Shown: one piece after another, positions 22,551 through 35,091 of the stretch
How the letters are laid out: every line of letters begins with the position of its first letter
How positions within the stretch are numbered: the stretch's first letter is position 1
Assembly: GCA_033675545.1 (NCBI GenBank)
Contig: JAWDGP010002021.1
Location: 349,001-413,000 of the forward strand
Length of the DNA stretch: 64,000 nt
Direction of reading: 5' to 3'
Origin: Elysia crispata
Taxonomy: Eukaryota > Mollusca > Gastropoda > Plakobranchidae
Position numbers and translations under genes: made by a program
Notes under the pieces: model-generated
What the model was told of the DNA's origin: nothing
The model's input: the letters and a program-made list of their open reading frames with translations, nothing else
The model's database searches: none

Positions 22551-22796
22551 TGCCGTTCATAGACTCAGACTGAATATTGCACAATAATATTGGGAGAGTG
22601 TGTGTGGGGGCAACCGTCAAACTGCTAAAAAGTTTGACGTCAATACTAATGAAGAAAAGTTTGCGCGTGTGTAGACCGCTTAACATACTGAGTTTGAATT
22701 TCTTCATGTCTAAGTCCACCTAGGTTTTTCCCCGTGTTGATCAACACTTTGAACTCAGTGCACAATTTTATAATTCATTAATAGGCTAGTTTTAAC

Positions 22797-23108
22797 TCGT
22801 ATTGTCGTTTGTCCTAGATGTTTGTGCGTCCAATGGCAAGTGTGGTGCTTCCGATTTTAATGGTTGTCTATGGTGCGATTTGGACTTTCCCAATCAGGAT
22901 TGCAAGTCACTCAGGGAGGCTTAGTAAATACCTTCGCCATGAAGCTATCTTTTTAGGGAGCGTAATGGCGTATTGGTATAAGCTATGTTCTCTTTGAGTG
23001 GCAAGGCGATGGGTGCCGAAGCATCTATAAATCGATGGTTCTAATTTCACCAGTTCAAGCATTTTCGGTCATTTTCACTTAAAGCCTTATCCTAACCACT
23101 GCTGAGCA
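22797..23108 (+). repeat. About 310-bp SINE-like repeat with internal tRNA-like block, copy A
   Basis: Aligns along its length with the reverse complement of 56812-57119. Shared blocks include TTTGTGCGTCCAATGgCAAG, GTATAAGCTATGTTCT, GGCAAGGCGATG and TCGGTCATTTTCAC. Near 22955-23050, TGGCGTATTGGTATAAGC resembles an A box and GATGGTTCTAATTTC a B box. Confidence 0.65.
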
Positions 23109-23541
23109 CTACATAAAATTCTAGCTCTTATAATTCTTAGTTTTAACTTGAGCAGCGGTCTATTTAAAGCGTCCTAGCAGGAATTCGTAGTTGGCCTTTT
23201 ATTAAGCTTATGATTAGAAATACAAACTACTTCGACTTTATATTTTTTCCCTCCTTTTTTTTTTTTAGCTCAAACGCTTCATGGCATGGCATGTTTCCTA
23301 TCGATTGTGGCAAGCATTAATAATTTGGCACCTGCAAAACTATTAAGCGGTCAAGAATTTGCAAAGAACATGGCGGGTTTTCTTTTTTTTGTCGACCACG
23401 CACAGCGGCGGTTAAAGAACGTAAACAAATGCCACCAGCAGACGTCAATGCGCTAAGTTTACTCAAGATCAAACGAACGCAAAACTCTAAGTTTGTAAAT
23501 CGAATTTTGTTCCGACTGAATAAAATCTAGCGCCTATAAAA

Positions 23542-23569
23542 ATGATTGATAAATTGAAGGAGATGAAAG
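23542..23569 (+). CDS. Possible first coding exon, MIDKLKEMK
   Basis: ATG ATT GAT AAA TTG AAG GAG ATG AAA G followed by gtgagt, phase 1, after a relatively GC-rich 150-bp leader. A short charged N-terminal exon like this is seen in some genes (syntaxins, for example), but no second exon was found in the window. Treat it as a lead only. Confidence 0.22.
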
Positions 23570-23716
23570 GTGAGTTTTATTAAACTATCAATGTTAATAT
23601 AATTTTGACCTAATTGTTTGTGTCGTGAATCTTGATCTAAGCTTAGATTAATCTTTTTTCGGATCATTCAGTTGATTCAGATATAGATATAAATTTGAGA
23701 TCGAGAGAAAATACAC

Positions 23717-23864
23717 CTGTATGTCCAAATTCTAGATCTTGATCCAGCACTAGGCCGACCACAGAGAGAAAGTCGCTCGACACCGTACTTTTCACAGCCG
23801 GTCTGTCAGCCGCTACAACTTTGGAAAGTGCCTGTTTGACTCCACATAGATGACGCTGTTCCAT
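23717..23864 (-). CDS. Possible first coding exon, MEQRHLCGVKQALSKV
   Basis: 49 codons plus one base, ending GACATACAG|gtgtat. The composition is balanced (VVAADRPAVKSTVSSDFLSV, VLDQDLEFGH) and GC is above the local mean. It opposes and overlaps the span of the possible plus-strand exon at 23542. The family is not recognised and no downstream exon was found. Confidence 0.25.
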
Positions 23865-24334
23865 GAGGCTGTTTAATTATGGTTAGCTGTGAAAGCTAGT
23901 AGACGTTAATGTCTGAAAAAGGGTTCATCATCTTACAAAAACATATTTTGGTATGCGCTGTCTGTTTCCTAAATTAATTAGGTCAAGATGTAGATGGGGA
24001 GTTCACAACAACAAAAAGCGAGCATCTCCTGGTGAATACCACCATTAGCTCTGATAACCTAAGCCCTACCCTGATAGATTTCATGCCTAGATAAGGATGA
24101 TAGTGGAAGCATCTAGTTAAAAAAGACTTGGTGCAACTGGCCGATGCTTCCAAAGGAGCGACTTGTACTTAACTACAGACAGACTGCTCAGACACTTGCA
24201 ATTTTTTTTAGAAATGATTTTGTTATTTTATGTCCTCGTTTCCTGGCACTGAACTATTCTCCCACAGGAGCGACTTGTAGTAAACAGATCGCTGAGACAG
24301 AAGAAGAAACATAACTCGAGGGACGTGTAACAAA

Positions 24335-24560
<226 letters not shown>

Positions 24561-25029
24561 CAGAAGAAAAAAATATAATAATTATGTGCTAGCTGTCTCG
24601 ACATTGATAGAGCTAATTAAGAAAGACCGCTTAAACAGAGAAATTGTCCATTTAATTAATGTATCATTTATTCATTCAATTACAATGAGTAGAAACATGC
24701 AAACAAAAGAAATCACAAGAAACAGATTTACTGGAAATAACAGTACTAGTACTAGAGCTGAATCGTTTCCTGGTGATGGATGTTTTCAGTGGAGAATAAA
24801 GAGGGACCGTTCAAACAGAGTGCGAACGTGAATGCGAACAAAACTTATTCGCGCGAGAGTGCCCCAAGAGCGAATTCTTCGGAACGCCGCGGCGGCTTTC
24901 TTGCTATCAAGTTGTATCAACCGATCAACTAGTACCACCTCCCTTGCATCATTTCCGAAAATAGAAAGTTGTAGGCACGGCTTTTCAAAGAAAAAGCTTT
25001 GCAGAGCTAGTCTGCTTTGCTTGTAGGGT

Positions 25030-25181
25030 ATGGCCGATGCCGAGACAATGGATAAAACGGAAGTTTTGATTTTAGAAGTTGCAAAGAATACGGTTTTGTT
25101 CAACAAAAGCTGAAAAAGCTTACAAAGACACAGTCAAAAAGAAATATATTTGAAGGGGAATTGAAAAAGTTGGACTGGCAG
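25030..25181 (+). pseudogene. MADF protein exon 1 (element 2)
   Basis: Starts MADAETMDKTEVLILEVAKN, then TVLFNKS, a TGA at 25111-25113, and continues in shifted frames as EKAYKDTVKKKYI and FEGELKKLDWQ. The (LI)-x-x-V-x-x-x-x-x-L[FY]-x-K-S and A-Y-K-D positions are those of a MADF domain. Donor TGGCAG|gtatgt. Indels and the stop show it is dead. The sequence type differs from the element 1 MADF. Confidence 0.55.
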
Positions 25182-25460
25182 GTATGTGATAGAAATTAAT
25201 TTCAATTTATTTTGCCTGTTTCAACAATGGCATGGAACTTTAAAAGAAAACAACATAACTGTATGGACCAATTCATTAATTTAACACGTTTTAACTTTCA
25301 TGTCAGCAGTCTTCATAATAACACCATTTTAGCTTTGAAAAAAATAAATAATGGAATCACGATATTATAAAGACTGCGTTCCGCATTGACAGATCTGATA
25401 CACTGGAAGTACAACAAACACAATCTGTCTGTTTGTCTTTCTGTTCTTGTCATTAACGTC

Positions 25461-25563
<103 letters not shown>

Positions 25564-25573
25564 GAGAATGATA

Positions 25574-26560
25574 TTATTTTCTTTGGAGAAATTGACTGTT
25601 GTCACACTTTGTTTCAAACGTTCTCTGCCGGCGTCGGTGCATGTCTATGTCCTTATTAGCATGTCCAAAGCATGCTCCCTTTTGCCATGTGACTTCTGGG
25701 GAGACGAAGTAGTTTTTGAACTGTTCTCGCACCTCAATGGCTGCGTCCCTGCGTCGATGTCCTTCTCGCATGAAAGGCCTCATTACACGATCGTGGATGT
25801 CTGTTGTCATGGTCTCAACACCAGCCCCGTGTGTAATGATCTCAAGTTCACTACACAGCGTGTTATGTAAAACTATGGCTGCTTTCACAGCACAGTCTAC
25901 ATTTTCAGGTGAGAGAGAGTTATCTGTGATACAATCCTTCATATATTTAGCAGTATGTCAAACGCGTTTTCAGAGATTCTCTTTGCTCGAGATAATCTGT
26001 GGTTATTCATCCGCTTTGCATAATTCATATCAGAGTATCATATCTGGGTACGGGAGCATCAAATTGGTCATGAGTGGGAAACCTTCATCTCCTACTATTA
26101 CATGAGGACAAGGTTGATCATCCACGATTAATGGGTCATTAAATACAGCAAGCGTTTCGTTTTGCATTTTTCGACACAATGCAGTGAAAACGCCAAAATC
26201 ACTGTTTGACCCGTATGAACCCGTATCCACAAATGTAAAGCGATACCGATACTCAACAAGGGCCAGAAGAACGATTGAGAAAGATTTTTTGTAATTGAAG
26301 TATTTACTTTCTGAACAGGGCGGCGCCTGAATCAATACGTGCTTTTCATCTCAAGCACCAATGCAGTTTAGGAACTGCCATCATTCACGACATCCATTTT
26401 CAGTTTGCCGCCACATTTCTTGAATTGGCTGAAGTAGTGAATAGGTCGTAGTTGATTCCAAATCACCTCGCATACTTCACATACGATTGTCGCCACTGTG
26501 GCAACCCCCACACGTAAACTCAGTGCTATGGTATGGAAGGAGTCCCCTGTTGTCAAGAAC
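25574..26560 (-). pseudogene. Harbinger DDE transposase, catalytic part
   Basis: The acceptor tgctttcag at 26561 leads into FLTTGDSFHTIALSLRVGVA and VIWNQLRPIHYF. Then come FLNCIGA-stop-DEKHVLIQAPPC (first Asp, where family members have GAIDGKH), KYFNYKKSFSIVLLALVEY, FVDTGSYGSNSDFGVF (second Asp), VIVGDEGFPLMTNLMLPYP, NNHRLSRAKRISENAFDIL (catalytic Glu), and AAIVLHNTLC near the C-terminus. All three DDE positions can be traced, but a TGA replaces the Ile before the first Asp and at least two frame changes intervene. This is the nuclease that cuts and joins Harbinger ends, here inactive. Confidence 0.82.
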
Positions 26561-26614
26561 CTGAAAGCAAAAAATAAAAAAAAAAATTAATAGAGATCTG
26601 CATGTCTGTTTCAG

Positions 26615-27155
26615 GTAAAGAAGTGGAAACTCGTTGGAAGAATGTGCGTGATGGCTTTTGCAAATATCGAAGGAAGCTGATATGTTAAAGCGGGGATGCA
26701 GCTCATCAGTGAAGGGATACAAGTACGCAAAAGCTCTGTCCTTTCTAATCCCTTAATTGAATGACAGACCCACCATCAGCTACTTGGCAGAGGTACCAGA
26801 TGAGGACCCATTGCAACCACACAACGTCACTGACGAAGAAGATGATGCAAGTCAAATATCTGACTTCCAGCCACTACAAGATCGTACAATTACACCATTG
26901 AACACCAGTATTGCCTCCTCAATCCAGTCCACGTCCAAGCGAAAACAAAAGCGCACTCTGGATGTTTTGGATGTCGCCTTATGTCAGTATTTGAAGAAGT
27001 CAAGAACTCCTGAGAAAAGAGAGGAAAAGCAAGATGATGTGGATTTATTCCTTCAGAAAATGGCAGCAACAATTAGAAAGCTCCCTGCACGTACACTGGC
27101 CGACGTCAAGCTCAAAATACGTGTGGCGTTTGGAGTATTATATCTTGGACAATAA
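26615..27155 (+). pseudogene. MADF protein exon 2 with BESS motif (element 2)
   Basis: Acceptor catgtctgtttcag, then GKEVETRWKNVRDGFCKYRR (end of the MADF domain). A frame change leads to KRGCSSSVKGYKYAKALSFL, then a TAA and an open frame from 26757: acidic PDEDPLQPHNVTDEEDDASQ, a Ser/Thr linker with KRKQKR, and the BESS motif DVDLFLQKMAATIRKLPART ending VLYLGQ. BESS mediates protein-protein contact in MADF proteins. Broken by one stop and one frameshift. Confidence 0.72.
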
Positions 27156-27539
27156 TACAGAATAACCCGTGACGAATGTATACATCCGAGGTTGTGAAGA
27201 GAGCTCACCACAGGGGCGTTGAGGAGACCAAGAGCTTACATTCTCAGTTCAGACATATCTCGACACAGTCGGATGATATGTTAATAATTCAATTAAACGA
27301 GAAACCCAAAGGTGTATCTTATGTTTCTTATTGATTGGATAGCTGCTACTCCGTTGACCCCGACGTGATAGTTGATCTAGATTTTTTAGATCTAGTTTTA
27401 AGCCTCCGACATTTCATTTCATTATGTCTATCGATGCAGGAGCACTTTAACTTCCAACTTTTTGGACGACGCGTCCGTTGACATGTTTCGCGCAAACCGA
27501 AGCACAATTTGCCTTACGCAACATATCATCTAATGACAG

Positions 27540-28440
27540 AGATACTTTCTTGTTGTAGCTGCTCTAGGCTCACAAACAGCAACTAGAGCTTTGTCAGTTA
27601 TCGCCTCTCCACCTCTAACCAACAAATATAAGGCCCTTAAATCATTTTTATGTTCGGGTTTCGGGCTTTCAGATACGGAAAGGGCTATTAGACCTTAGCG
27701 TTTTAGGCGATAGAAAGCCCTTAGAACTCAAGGACTTAATGCTTGCCCTCTTAGGGGACCATAAACCCTGTTTCATTTTTAAACAGATATTTCTTTGACA
27801 GCTATCTGCAAAAGTTCGTGTCCCCCTAGCAAACTACCAAAAACAGATTTAAGAATGTTGTCGCTTGAAGCAGACGACTTAGGTTGAAAGCACAAAGCTG
27901 TGACCGCACCTGCAAACATTATTCAAGTTTTAGACATAATCACAGGCACGGAAACGCCAAAGCGCTATATTGTGCCGTTTCAACTTTAGAGAACCACTAA
28001 CATACGCAGCTTTTTGTCACAGACAGCTTTTCTAAAAAGGGTTTTCTGGTTGACACAAGTGTTCAAGTTTCTGTTACTCCATCGTCTAAACTAGACACGA
28101 AAACGGGATCCAGAGGACCTCCTTTACAAGCTGCCAATGGTTCTACCATAACGATTTATGGTACTCGCATCGTTCGTCTTCGTTTTGGTCAACGCTATTT
28201 CCAAGCTCGGCTCATCGCAGCAGATGTCAGCCGCCCGCTCCTTGGCGCTGATTTTTTTCGAGCACACAACTGCTTGTCGACACGAGGAACCGTCGCCTGA
28301 TAGAAGCAGACATATTTTCAGGCATTCCCTGCTATGTCAGTGCAGTTACACAACCAACCTCGCGCTTGTCGAGCCTTCAAGTAATGTTCCAAAAGCTCCT
28401 GAATGAATTCCCGGATCTGCCGACACCAATATTTTCAACT
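27540..28440 (+). pseudogene. Ty3/gypsy gag-protease remnant
   Basis: Gag-like peptides read in several frames (YKALKSFLCSGFGLSDTERA, LGDRKPLELKDLMLALLGDH, KPCFIFKQIFL). They are followed near 28036-28320 by a retropepsin segment, FLVDTSVQVSVTPSSK, GPPLQAANGSTITIYGTR and DVSRPLLGADFFRAHN. LLNEFPDLPTPIFS (about 28390-28440) then marks the start of the reverse transcriptase region. The protease active-site triplet reads DTS, not DTG/DSG. No long terminal repeats were found. It lies inside Harbinger element 2. Confidence 0.7.
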
Positions 28441-28632
28441 GCGGATGTTATTTTTACTAGTGGTTCTTTTAAACTCAAACCTGTTTTAACGATTTACTGC
28501 ACTAAACACACGCATACATAATTAATGTTTCAAATGCTATTCAAGTATTGTTTTAGTAAAAGGATGCATTGTATAATTAAAATCTTTTAATCATAATTTC
28601 ACACGGATGGATCTAATATTTTGAACCTTTTG

Positions 28633-28876
28633 TTTCTTCTTCTTCTCCTCCTCTTCCTCCTCCTCATCGTCGTCGTCGTGATCGCGGTCGTTATCGTGGT
28701 GGTGGTGGTGGTGATCGTCGTCGTCGTCGTCGTCGTCCTCCTCCTCGTCCTCCTCCTTCTTCTTCTTCTTCTTCTTCTTCTTCTTCTTCTTCTTCTTCTT
28801 CTTCTTCTTCTTCTTCTTCTTCTTCTTCTTCTTCTTCTTCTTCTTCTTCTTCTTCTCTTTCTCCTTCTTCTTCTTT
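28633..28876. repeat. TTC/CCT/GTC-type trinucleotide tract
   Basis: About 245 bp of TTC with CTC, GTC and GTG variants at the left side. Long Glu-rich or Leu-rich frames here are artefacts. Confidence 0.95.
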
Positions 28877-29101
28877 CATGATTGAGGTAGCCCAGTTACA
28901 GATATCTATATTCCACTTTTAAAAGTCTTAAATTTTTTTTTCCACTTTGGCAATCTGTGTTTGCTACAGTATTTCCCACTCACGTATAAGAGTAATAATT
29001 AACTTGGTATAGGGAAAAAAAAACTAAAACTTTGTTTACCTCAAACAAATGGCCAGTCATTCTCTTAGGGTAATGGTCTTCTTTCAATTACTATTTTGTT
29101 A

Positions 29102-29290
29102 TCAAATGTCTCGGATTAATTCCAAAATGTAGTCAAATCGGTCCTCAGTGCTGGAATTTTACTGGATGAAAATGCAGTTCTTGGATGAGGTTCTGGTACT
29201 CTCCATATTCACTTCTTCTCTATAAAATTTATGCACTTACACACGCCTCTTTCTCTTTCAACGCTGTTTTGCTTATAAATACTATAAGTG
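29102..29290 (-). pseudogene. Harbinger transposase, N-terminal part (element 2)
   Basis: Minus-strand reading RRSEYGEYQNLIQELHFHP, VKFQH, a stop, then in another frame TEDRFDYILELIRDI. This is the N-terminal signature G-[EA]-Y-x-x-L-[IV]-x-EL...F-x-x-[FY]-x-R-M...FDYIL of PIF/Harbinger transposases, preceded by a basic ERKRR stretch with two stops. It completes the catalytic part found 2.5 kb away at 25574-26560. Confidence 0.65.
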
Positions 29291-29825
29291 CTATAATCTC
29301 CTTCGTGTCTGACTCTGCCTGTGGAATGATTCCAATATGACCAAATGACCAAATTTTAACTGACTACAAGAAAAAGGCGATCCGGCTCGAAAGCTGTCGA
29401 CGGTTCATGTTCGCGTTCTATTTGAATAGCTGAACTGCTAAAAAGTCGCGTTCACGTTCTGTATAAACGGAGCCTTACACGAGGGTAAGCGTGCGACTTT
29501 CTTTATGTATCGGCCCTAGAGACCCAGAACACGATGTTCCCTAAAGACTAATATTAGTAATAGCACATATCTAGTTTTAGCATAAGAAGGAACATGGGCT
29601 ACCTTTCTCTATCAATAGACAACTGATTGAGTAACTTTATAATGTAGTTCACACTATACGATTGAGCATTAACTAAATTTATTTATGTATTTGACTATTG
29701 AAAGGTCGATCTAATGAAAGGTCTGTCATTTTATCTCTATACAAAACAAAATAGGATAGCTATTTGTGCTAGCAGTGGTACTTAACTGGTATGCTATTAT
29801 TTGTAACCATTAGAGGAGTAATAGC

Positions 29826-30641
<816 letters not shown>

Positions 30642-33050
30642 GCATCTCTAACGTCGCACAAATAAACTAGTATTAACACTCTCTTTAGTAGGGCAACTGA
30701 AACTTTGAACACGATGTTGATGCACTTAACCTTAAAATTGCCTACGGTCGTGAATTATGTCTGTAGATTATATCCCTTGCGTTGTCTGCGTTTGCAACGA
30801 CTGGTGCGTAGGTACATGCTGGAAAGCAACGTTCACTGTTCGGCACAATATGTTCTCTTTTTTTAATTTTTGTAATTTTGAAGGTTTTCACACCTACTTA
30901 TTTCAGATTGGAATTCTTTTACTTGCTGAAAATCAAGCTGGTATCAATTTGTTGGGATTGGTGTGTATTAAAAAGGTTTATAAATAGTCGATATTTATCC
31001 TTTTATTTGCATGATCCTTCACCTAATTATCTTTACCTAAAATATAGAACTATCCCTATAATTCTTATTTTCAACACATAATCTGGATCTAGTCTAGAAC
31101 GTGAATCCTTTTGAAACACTATAGTCTAAGCCTAAAAGTAAAATCCAGATCTGAATCTCAATTATTTTTTCTTGAGTCTGTCTGTTGTACTTATCTAGGC
31201 CCTTGATCTGGAACCTAGATCTATATATAAGCAACCTTTTTTTTAGATTCTTTGCTTAGATATTACGCTATACATGTATTCCACACCGTTTTAGATCTGA
31301 CGCCGCCTAGATTGTATGCGTACTTTCAGTTTCTTTCCTGCCATCTCTGCTCAGCTGTGCTTACAGGAAGTAGTTCGCACACATCAACTTTTGCTTTAAG
31401 ATCGCTTTTTGCCCTCAATTTTTCAAAAACACTATTTTGGTGAAAATTAAGATTACCACTCCAATCTTTAGGCAAATTTGACATGCCTGGGTGGTTTAGA
31501 AATACTTGATTGGATGGTCCTCATTTTTCGCCTAGCCCTATGATTAACAGATGCCTCTTTACATGTGGTGCCCATGGCTTGCAATTTCCCTTTTATTTAT
31601 TTATTTGTTTATTTATTTTATTTCGTTTCATACTGATTATAACGTGATATTTTTTTTGTTTTTGTTTATTTATCGATTTTTTATTATGTTTTTTTAAATG
31701 TGACTACATTGTTCACGAACAGGTCGGTGCTATGCTGAAATTTTCGGTTGCAGTTTATTTATATTTTTTTATCAGATAACTACGTCCAACAGCTTACGAT
31801 AATAAAGTTCAGTGTTCGATCCTTAACTAGATCACCTGGATCATGTGGTGGTGCAGTTAGATCTCATTCAACTGAGAAGTTGTCGACCATAAGATTCTTT
31901 GAAAAAACTAACCAATATTCAGAATTCTTTTTAATTATAATTGTTAGCTAAAAACATTTCTAACGGAAATAATGTTTCAATGATTCATAAAAATCATAAT
32001 TCTATTTTGACTTTGAAACATAATACTAGTGAAAGCAGTAGCCCTCTTCACCATTGTTGCTCAGTGTGAGAGAAAAAGGGTTCAACTGACAAGCTTAGCC
32101 CTGAGAATGGTATAAACCATTAGCTTATAGAAATTCAGTAAATTTGCCAAATCCAGAAGTGCATTTAATCTTTTAAAATCAGGATTTTTGAAAAGAACTA
32201 GTGATTTAAACGACACAAACGCCTACCTATAAACGTTTAGAAAGCGACAGGATAAAAAAAATCCAACAAACAAAAAAACGATATGAATCAGTAAGTTCTG
32301 TTTATTCACCAATTTAAAAAATCTTTCCTTTCTGTGGCTCCCATACCAGGATGGCCACCACATCCAAGATAGATCTGGAGTCAAACAGCATAATGTCACA
32401 AAAAAAAAAAAAACAACAAACAAAACAAAAACAACCCGCAAATGGAAGCACAAAATCTGCCTCAAAATTGTTGCCATAATTTTTTTTAAAAAAGGGAAAA
32501 AAAATTGAGTACAGGTAAAATATTGTCATAGGTGTACATGCGACTTGCCAATTCATTTCTTAAACTTGAATTATTGGACACTCTTCTAAAATTATAATTG
32601 AATCTTAACGCATATAAAGGCTCAAAGGATAAACACATTCAAATTTGATGCTTTTAAAGACTAAACGTGTATAAATAGACATGGAAAGGATAGAAAACGT
32701 AGAAAAATAAAAAAAAAAAACCCTGTAAACTATCACACTTATATTAGAGCACACCGAGTTTGAACAGTTGTGACTAACAATGGTTATATTCATACAATGT
32801 AACTTGAATACATAATTAGGTACAAACAGGTTCCGGACATTAACAAATGGATATAGCTTACAATATAAAATAACCTTTCTTAAATGCAGTAACTACCGCA
32901 CCTGACAATACCAGGAAAGTTAGGTTAATATTAATTTTGCATTTGGCAAATGCAAAAAGTTAGATGAGTAATATTATGGCAGATTTGTGATTTTCATATT
33001 AAAATGAAGTGACCCCACCAATATACGATTTTTATTAAATTAGGAAAACT
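30642..33050. other. AT-rich stretch without a recognised gene
   Basis: No frame shows a known domain. There are A- and T-runs, a few CTAGAT motifs (near 31095 and 31215) and short open frames of biased composition. Confidence 0.5.
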
Positions 33051-33685
33051 CTAGTTTAAAACAGATTAACTTATCAAAAATGGCAAATCATGAACTTTGA
33101 GAACCCTCAAATAGAAGGTTTAAGGCTGAATTACATAACTAAAAAAACAAACAAATCTAGAGGTATCAAAATCCAGAAGAAAACTGATTGAGACTAGGTT
33201 TATGTAAAAAAAAAAAACAACATCAACAAATGTCAGAATCGGCTTGCTGACAGACAGACTGATGGTTTGAGACCGATTTACATAACCAAAACGTGTAAAA
33301 GGAACAACCAGAATCCACAGGGCCACCGCTTGAGACTGACGTTAAGAACTAAAAAAAAACGATAATAAGCATCAAAATCTACGGCCTGATCGCTTGAGGC
33401 TCTCGGCTTGAGACTGAAATCCATAACTAAAAAAGGCGAATCTAGGACAATCAAAATCCACAACTGTAAGCATAAGACTGACAAACACAAACAAATCAGA
33501 ACCCAAAAACTTACGCCGTAAGACTGACATACATAAAGAAAAAACGAAAGCTAGGACAATGAGAATCAACAAACTAACAGGTTGAGACTGGCTTCCATAA
33601 AAAAAAGAACAAAAACGAGTTTAGGTCAATCCAACTAGATTTACTGCTTCAGACTTTTATAACCAAAAATCTAAACCAGATTCTA

Positions 33686-33850
33686 GGTCTATTCGCGAAC
33701 ATTAAGGACCACTTCCTCATCTTGGTGGCGGAACTCCCTGTACACAACCCAAAGTTTATAAGTGCAACGGCAACATGCAGACCCCTTTTTCGTGACTCTC
33801 AAGTTCAGCTACTACAAATCAGACCTCTATATCTCAACAATAGACCGATG
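33686..33850 (+). repeat. Upstream copy of the small open frame segment
   Basis: About 90% like 34923-35084. It reads LFANIKDHFLILVAELPVHN, then SATATCRPLFRDSQVQLLQI and RPLYLNNR in one frame without a start codon. The extra 9 bases lie at the CCAAAGTTTATAAGT site. Confidence 0.7.
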
Positions 33851-34863
33851 CAATGTCCTAGAAGCTTGACAGCTTGACATAGACTGATATTATCAAAAAA
33901 GAAATTAAATAAAAATTCAAATCCACAAGATAACTATTTCAGAATCAACTAGTTTACGGCTTGAGACTTCTGTAACCAAAAACTTACGATTAGGACAATC
34001 AGAATGCACACGCGATCAAAGTGAGACTGATTTCCATACCCCCCCCCCCCAAAAAAAAAAAAAAAAAAAAAAAACAAAAAAAAAAACAAATAGCAAAAAC
34101 AAAAACAAATGATTCAACGAAATCAGAATCCCTGAAGAAGTGACTTTCATAAACAAAGCAAAAAAAAAAAAAAATCTAGGATAATCAGAATCCACATGCG
34201 TAAAACTTGAGACTGAATGCTTAAGACAGATATCCATAACCAAAAAAGCGAATCAAGGAAAATCAGAAACCACAAGCTAACAACTTGACACTGACTTCGA
34301 TTGTAAAAAAGGGAAATCTCGGGCAATCAGAATCCATACGCCAACAACTTGAGACTGACTTCCATCACCAAAAAAATAAAAAAAAGAGAATCAACTAAAT
34401 CAGAACCCGTGAAGAAGCGACTTAAAACTGACTTCTATGACAAAAAAAAAAAGAGAAATAAAAAAGTAAAACAAAAACAAATCTAGGACAATCAGAATCC
34501 ACAAGTCAAGAGCTAGAGGCTAAAGACTGAAGACTGATATCCATAATCAAAAAAGGAAATCAAGGAAAATCAGAACCCACAAGCTCACAACTTAAGCCTA
34601 ACTTCCATAATGAAGAAACGAAATCGAGGATAATGTGAATCCATAAGCTAACAGCTTGCTACTGACTTCTATAACCGAAAAAGCGAATCCATGAAAATGA
34701 GAATCCAAAGCTATCAGCTTTAGACTGATTTCCCTGACAAAGAAAGCAAACCAACAAAAATCAGAGTCCACCACGATACTTGACAACTTGAGACTAACAA
34801 ACACAACCAAAAAGTCGAATCATAAACATCGAGAATCTACACACTTCTTAACTCTCTTCAACA

Positions 34864-35091
34864 ATGAAGAGGACTAGAGAAGCACCCGAAGATGTGAGTG
34901 GTGGCGTCACCAGCCGACCCCCAGATCTATTCGCGAACATTAAGGACCACTTCCTCATCTTGGTGGCGGAACTCCCTCTACAAGACCCAAGTGCAACGGC
35001 AACATGCAGACCCCTTTTTTGTGACTCTCAAGGTCAGCTACTACAAATCAGATCTCTATATCTCAACAATAGACAGCTTGACATTGAATGA
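34864..35091 (+). CDS. Small open frame of unknown function inside the satellite
   Basis: 75 codons, MKRTREAPEDVSGGVTSRPP to LNNRQLDIE, with ATG in an A-rich context (caacaATG). No family is recognised. The part from LFANIKDHFLILVAELP to LYLNNR recurs in frame at 33686-33850, where a 9-base insertion adds three residues without breaking the frame. Composition differs from the surrounding satellite. Whether it is translated is unknown; it could be a fragment of a duplicated gene or repeat. Confidence 0.3.
   Translation: MKRTREAPEDVSGGVTSRPPDLFANIKDHFLILVAELPLQDPSATATCRPLFCDSQGQLLQIRSLYLNNRQLDIE

Larger units (their letters stand above)
21836..22680. mobile_element. PIF/Harbinger element 1, internally deleted
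   Basis: Termini AGCGGCCTACACACGCTCAA and the complement of the right end, AGCGGTCTACACACGCGCAA, start a roughly 50-bp imperfect inverted repeat that includes GACGTCAAACTTTTT. TAA is duplicated at 21833-21835 and 22681-22683, as expected for Harbinger (TWA). The 845-bp body keeps the 5' end of a plus-strand MADF gene and the 5' end of a minus-strand transposase, meeting at about 22288. It lies 325 bp upstream of the catulin-like start codon. Confidence 0.85.
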
